A stretch of DNA of 54,226 nt from Rhizobium sp. P32RR-XVIII (GTDB lineage Bacteria > Pseudomonadota > Alphaproteobacteria > Rhizobiales > Rhizobiaceae): assembly GCF_012641395.1 (NCBI RefSeq), contig NZ_JABAIH010000024.1, positions 1-54,226 on the forward strand. The letters are read 5' to 3'. Positions 50,925 through 54,226 of this stretch are shown here, piece by piece. The first letter of the stretch is position 1. Each line of letters begins with the position of its first letter. The position numbers and the translations under genes were made by a program. The notes beneath the pieces were generated by a model. That model worked only from the letters and a program-made list of their open reading frames with translations. It searched no databases and had not been told where the DNA came from.

Positions 50925-51112
50925 GAAGCCACTTCGACGTCTCCACGCAATTGGCATTCGTCGACCGTGAAGAATCCGCAATCGGCTGATTTGACATAAG
51001 AAACGACGATTTTGCAGATCTGATAATTGCAACGGGGCAAGGTCACCCGGACAATGCCTCCTTTGGCACCGCCAGAAGCGGACATCGCAAGCTGTCTCGC
51101 GATCGCCATCCA

Positions 51113-51640
51113 TCATGTCGCAAACATCTCATCCCATTCTCGACGGAGCATTCCCATGATTGCCGTGTCCCATCGCTCGTCATCCACTTTCACGGAGGAT
51201 CGTCTCACTCCTTCCGGAACAAAACCCAATTTGGAATAGGTGCGTATCGCAGCTACATTCCAACTGTAGACATTCAGTTCCAGCCGCTCGATCGCCGCAT
51301 CCGCGAACGCTTCCGCCAGAACGAGACGCAACATCGGAATGGAGAGGCGGCGGCCTCGCATCGCCGGCGCGATCGCCACTCTTGCAAGTCGCGCCACCCC
51401 GTTTTCCCAATCATATGCCAGTTGCACATGGCCTATAGGGGTTGCGCTCCCATCCTCAGCCATCCAGCAGCGACGTTTGGGATGGACGCCTTCGCCATCG
51501 TCGATCATAGAATCAAGCTGCGCGGAGTCGAGCAGATAGATCAGTCCGGGACCGCCCCATTGGACCACCTGCATCTGATTGCCAAACCAACTGGATAAAG
51601 TTGCATGATGCTGTGCTGTGAAAGGCTTGAGGGTCAGCAT
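51113..51640 (-). CDS. GNAT-family N-acetyltransferase
   Basis: The 175-residue protein has the GNAT acetyl-CoA core: VARLARVAIAPAMRGRRLSIPMLRLVLAEAF (motif A, with an R/Q-x-x-G-x-G/A-like RGRRLS loop at about 113-120) and ERLELNVYSWNVAAIRTYSKLGFVPEGVRR (motif B, about 128-157), as in RimJ/RimL-like enzymes. It would acetylate an amine, but its substrate is not known. It is flanked by unrelated genes with no sign of an operon. Confidence 0.85.
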   Translation of the reverse strand: MLTLKPFTAQHHATLSSWFGNQMQVVQWGGPGLIYLLDSAQLDSMIDDGEGVHPKRRCWMAEDGSATPIGHVQLAYDWENGVARLARVAIAPAMRGRRLSIPMLRLVLAEAFADAAIERLELNVYSWNVAAIRTYSKLGFVPEGVRRSSVKVDDERWDTAIMGMLRREWDEMFAT

Positions 51641-52045
51641 GGCGATAAATATTCTCTCCTTCGCTCCGCAGCCGTAACGGGACGAAGATATTTGCCCTGA
51701 ATAGGATAAGAAAGACGATGCGGAACGTTGCCATCATCGCCGGCGTGATGAGTGCGAAACTATCGATCGAATCCATAAAAGCCTCTCAGCTGGGCCGACG
51801 GCCATAATATTCGACGCTATTCGTGCGCCGTTAAAAAAATTGAAAGTGCCTCGATTTCCGCGCCAGAGCCGCGCTCGGCCGGCTACCAGAGTTGGAATGC
51901 TGTTTCGACCCGTTGCGGCCTTTGGTGTCCGGCGCAACGAATGGCTCGTTTGGGACCAAAGCTGCTGTGCCATCCATCATGAAAATCGACGCCAAGCCGA
52001 TCAGACGACTGCTAACGCACGACCACCAAGCGTTGGAGCGGTCGG
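51641..52045. other. Unassigned stretch with one long open frame
   Basis: A plus-strand frame from about 51849 to the TGA at 52069-52071 reads LDFRARAALGRLPELECC and VPSIMKIDAKPIRRLLTHD, with codon use that looks coding (G/C at third positions). It has no start codon with a site and matches no family I know. It may be the tail of a decayed gene. A short minus-strand peptide MDSIDSFALITPAMM at 51776 is also open but unsupported. Confidence 0.3.
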
Positions 52046-52675
52046 TCAATCCAACCCTTCAATCAGCATGACGCGACGTACGGCGGGACGAGACATTATC
52101 TTGACCATGAGCCGTGTCCAGGCGCGCCAACGACCGGCCATCGAAAACCCGATGCGCGCTCCCCAAAGCCAGAACACGAGAAGATAGATGTCAGCAATGC
52201 TGTATCCTGACCGAACCGCCCCCTCCCATTCATCTGAAAGGCGTTCCTCGATCCGGTCGAAATGTTCTTCAATCTTCCACCAGCCTTTGGTGACCACCTC
52301 GCGATAAGTGTTGGGATCGAGGGCAAAGCGATCCGGGTGTCGTACCTGCTCGAACGCCACCCCTGAGACCTGAATGGATAACCAGCTCAGCCATTCCAGG
52401 CATTGCGCCTCTCCATACGGGTCATGAGGAATGAGCTTAGCCTCGGGATAGTTCCGGGCCAGGAAGAGGAGGATGGCTGAGGTTTCAGTCAAAAATCCCG
52501 GCTCAGCATTCCGTCTATCGACGATCGCGAGACCATTGCGCCGGTTCGCATCGGGGACCGCGTTCTGCGTGCTAATCTTATCGAGAATGTCAGCCGTGTA
52601 GGGCGACCCAATTTCTTCCAATACGACGTGCGCCGCAAACAGCTCCGAGCCCTTGGTGTAGAAGAGATGATACAT
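52046..52675 (-). CDS. Glutathione S-transferase family protein
   Basis: The 209-residue protein has an N-terminal thioredoxin-like domain with FYTKGSELFAAHVVLEEIG (5-23) and LTETSAILLFLARNYPEAKLIP (62-83; TETSAIL corresponds to the ES(T)AIL glutathione-binding motif), and an all-helical C-terminal domain ending with MSRPAVRRVM. Length fits a typical bacterial GST. The start has only a weak ribosome binding site. A decayed partial copy of the gene lies at 47680-47998, so a duplication or recombination happened in this region. The substrate is unknown. Confidence 0.88.
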   Translation of the reverse strand: MYHLFYTKGSELFAAHVVLEEIGSPYTADILDKISTQNAVPDANRRNGLAIVDRRNAEPGFLTETSAILLFLARNYPEAKLIPHDPYGEAQCLEWLSWLSIQVSGVAFEQVRHPDRFALDPNTYREVVTKGWWKIEEHFDRIEERLSDEWEGAVRSGYSIADIYLLVFWLWGARIGFSMAGRWRAWTRLMVKIMSRPAVRRVMLIEGLD

Positions 52676-52753
52676 CTGCCGTGACCTTTGAATGCGAGAT
52701 GGCTCTCAGTGGCTCCCGGTTGGCAGCCTTCAGACGCGTTTGGCAAAATTCCG

Positions 52754-53503
52754 CTAGAAGAGCGGTCTGAAAGCCATCTCGGCTCCGAGCAGGAACAAAA
52801 GGACAAGGAATCCGCGACGGAAGGTCACTGGGCTTATCCGATCGCGAATGAGCTGACCCGCCCACATCCCAGCCAGAGCAGGGATGACGGCGAGTACGGA
52901 GAGCGTCATCCGATCAAGCTGAAATGCGCCCTGCGCAGCGATGCCGGCGGCCAGGGCGATGGTTGAAATTGTGAACGACAACCCAAGCGCTTGGACCAGA
53001 TCGTCCTTTGAGAGGCCAAGTGCCTGAAGGTAGGGTACCGCCGGAAGGGTAAAAACACCGGTCACGCCTGTGATCAGGCCTGTTGCCGCGCCGATAGATG
53101 GGGACATCCAGCGTTCAATTTTCGTCGGAACGCTTAGTTGACGCGAGAACAGGGTGTAGAGCGAATAGAGGGCAAGCGCGCCTCCCAGTGCGGCCGTTGT
53201 AAGGATGGTGTCGCCGCTCGCGATGAATGACGAACCGAGCACCGTTCCGGCGATAATGGCGAGCATCATTGGCCAAAGCCTTCGCAGAATTGAGCTAAAG
53301 CTAGGCCCGGCGAAGAGCTGCCACACATTGGTAACGAAGGACGGAACGATCAGCAAGGGTGCCGCCGCAAGCGGTGAAATGAGGGAGCCGAGCACAGCCA
53401 TGGCCACGGTGGGAAGACCCATGCCGGTAACGCCCTTGACGATACCGGCGACGAAAAAGGTTACGGCGATGGAGGCGATCATCGGAATAGATAAGTCTGA
53501 CAT
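52754..53503 (-). CDS. TauE/SafE-family membrane permease (putative sulfite/anion exporter)
   Basis: The 249-residue protein is a hydrophobic bundle of about eight helices with the family markers FFVAGIVKGVTGMGLPTVAMAVLG (17-40) near the start and GAATGLITGVTGVFTLPAVPYLQALGL (about 140-165) in the second repeat. Members export sulfite, sulfoacetate or other small anions. It is not next to cysD/cysNC, so a link to the sulfation genes is not supported. It is followed by the GST gene about 80 bases on, same strand. Confidence 0.85.
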   Translation of the reverse strand: MSDLSIPMIASIAVTFFVAGIVKGVTGMGLPTVAMAVLGSLISPLAAAPLLIVPSFVTNVWQLFAGPSFSSILRRLWPMMLAIIAGTVLGSSFIASGDTILTTAALGGALALYSLYTLFSRQLSVPTKIERWMSPSIGAATGLITGVTGVFTLPAVPYLQALGLSKDDLVQALGLSFTISTIALAAGIAAQGAFQLDRMTLSVLAVIPALAGMWAGQLIRDRISPVTFRRGFLVLLFLLGAEMAFRPLF

Positions 53504-53579
53504 GCGTCCCGAATATCAATTGCCGTGCCTTTGACAATGTGGATTTGCCGACGGTTGACTTCGGTTGGGCCGAAGGCTC

Positions 53580-53890
53580 AATCTACGCGACCTTCGTCCG
53601 GTGCGCTTCGACCTGGACCATATCGATGCGCAGGCGGCCAAACTGGGAACTAAGCTCAAATCGCGCATAGCGCTTCGCAGCTTCGATGGCATTTGCCGTA
53701 TGGCTGGTGAACGCGTGGGTATCGGTCTCGTGCCGGAGACGGCAGCACGACGATATAGAAGGCTAACGCAGATTGGCATCCTTCCACTTCAGGACGCTTG
53801 GGCGACACGGCGGCTCTCGATCTGTGTCCGCAGCGAGACAGAGCTGACCCAATCGCGCTTGATCTCTTCAGCATCCGGCATGGGAACAGT
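53580..53890 (+). pseudogene. LysR-family regulator, C-terminal remnant
   Basis: From 53580 the frame reads NLRDLRPVRFDLDHIDAQAA, KLGTKLKSRIALRSFDGICRMAGERVGIGLVPETAARRYRRL and PLQDAWATRRLSICVRSETEL. The segment SFDGICRM...GIGLVPE is the typical end of LysR effector domains. The N-terminal winged helix is absent and no start codon with a site exists. The frame is open to about 53890. The remnant probably lost its 5' part where the TauE gene begins. Confidence 0.75.
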
Positions 53891-54077
53891 CACCGGAAGA
53901 CCGCTAGGCCTTCCTGTTCAAGGCCCGTTGCTCGGCGAATCTCGCCATTGTCGTGTCATCAGACGGAACAAGCGAGGCCACCGATGCTCTGCGGCTCCTC
54001 CACGGAGATCGCCCCGTTTGGGGATCGGCCGCGTCGGCCGATCCCAACAGCTTCAAAAGATTGCGGCAGACCAGAGC
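53891..54077. other. Intergenic with a perfect hairpin at 54021-54045
   Basis: No gene recognised. GGGATCGGCC (54021-54030), loop GCGTC and GGCCGATCCC (54036-54045) form a 10-bp stem. There is no U-tract on either strand, so a terminator for the leftward gene ending at 54078 is possible but not clear. Confidence 0.4.
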
Positions 54078-54226
54078 TCAGATCGAGCCCGCCGGCCTAA
54101 CGGCGGGAAAGTCCTTCTCGGGATCGAACACGTTGTTGAAGAAGTTCGTCAGGGAGTACATGGCCACCAGTGCGACGATCTCGATGATATCAGCATCGGT
54201 GTAGCCGGCATCGCGGACGGCTTTCA
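54078..54226 (-). CDS. Carboxymuconolactone-decarboxylase/AhpD-like protein, C-terminal part at window edge
   Basis: The frame enters from the right edge and ends at TGA (54078-54080). It reads KAVRDAGYTDADIIEIVALV and AMYSLTNFFNNVFDPEKDFP, the C-terminal helix of CMD/AhpD-like proteins, whose upstream CxxC-containing helix would lie outside the window. Members are alkylhydroperoxidase-like reductases or decarboxylases. Its start is not in the window. Confidence 0.75.
   Translation of the reverse strand, partial: KAVRDAGYTDADIIEIVALVAMYSLTNFFNNVFDPEKDFPAVRPAGSI

Noticed and set aside
54021..54045. Perfect 10-bp stem as a terminator for the leftward gene at the right edge
   Set aside because: No U-tract follows on either strand, so it is recorded only as a hairpin.
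1..54226. tRNA, rRNA, CRISPR arrays and replication origins
   Set aside because: Reading by eye found no cloverleaf ending in CCA with matching arms, no regularly spaced direct repeats and no iteron cluster. A tool such as tRNAscan-SE could still find one.

Overview
The window looks like a chromosomal or large-replicon segment from a member of the Rhizobiaceae (Rhizobium/Ensifer/Sinorhizobium type). The basis is G+C-rich coding DNA, a TPP-riboswitch-led thiMED operon, ExoF/ExoP-like export proteins, a NodPQ-like cysD-cysNC pair, an IS5-family element and a plasmid-type ScpB. This placement is inferred from gene content and codon style; no rRNA or tRNA gene is visible to anchor it.

Left part (1-6351): the tail of a decayed amidase, an HpcH/HpaI aldolase, a spermidine-synthase-like methyltransferase, a small exported protein, then a leftward thiamine-salvage operon (thiM-thiE-thiD-SDR, 4-nt overlaps between the thi genes) under a TPP riboswitch, and a cupin.

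Middle part (6649-34728): about 28 kb of polysaccharide genes. It holds a Wzy-like polymerase, a PglC-type initiating phosphosugar transferase, a CapD/PglF-type nucleotide-sugar 4,6-dehydratase, a DegT-type aminotransferase, a formyltransferase, an ATP-grasp/HAD pair, four GT4 glycosyltransferases, two methyltransferases, a PIG-L deacetylase, a Wzz/BY-kinase-like protein without a tyrosine tail, an ExoF-like export protein, a Wzx flippase and a pectate-lyase-like secreted protein. It also carries its own sulfate activation genes (cysD, cysNC) and two sulfotransferases of different types. The reading offered here is a Wzx/Wzy-made, sulfated, probably amino-sugar-containing and N-formylated polysaccharide. 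Operons run in both directions, and A+T-rich intergenic islands lie before the dehydratase gene and between the exoF-like and flippase genes.

Next (34856-42313): a leftward operon like E. coli cecR-ybhGFSR (TetR, membrane-fusion protein, two-domain ABC ATPase, two ABC-2 permeases), with a palindrome lying inside the tetR promoter, and a GAF-PAS-receiver-LuxR regulator whose receiver lacks two conserved switch residues.

Right part (42314-54226): an accessory zone with decay. It holds a complete IS5-family insertion (843 bp, TA target duplication), a LysR/MFS divergent pair, a degraded Fic gene, a frameshifted epimerase, a broken second copy of a glutathione S-transferase gene found intact 4 kb away, a frameshifted ScpB, a LysR/SDR pair, a GNAT acetyltransferase, a TauE/SafE permease, a LysR remnant and a carboxymuconolactone-decarboxylase-family gene cut by the window edge.
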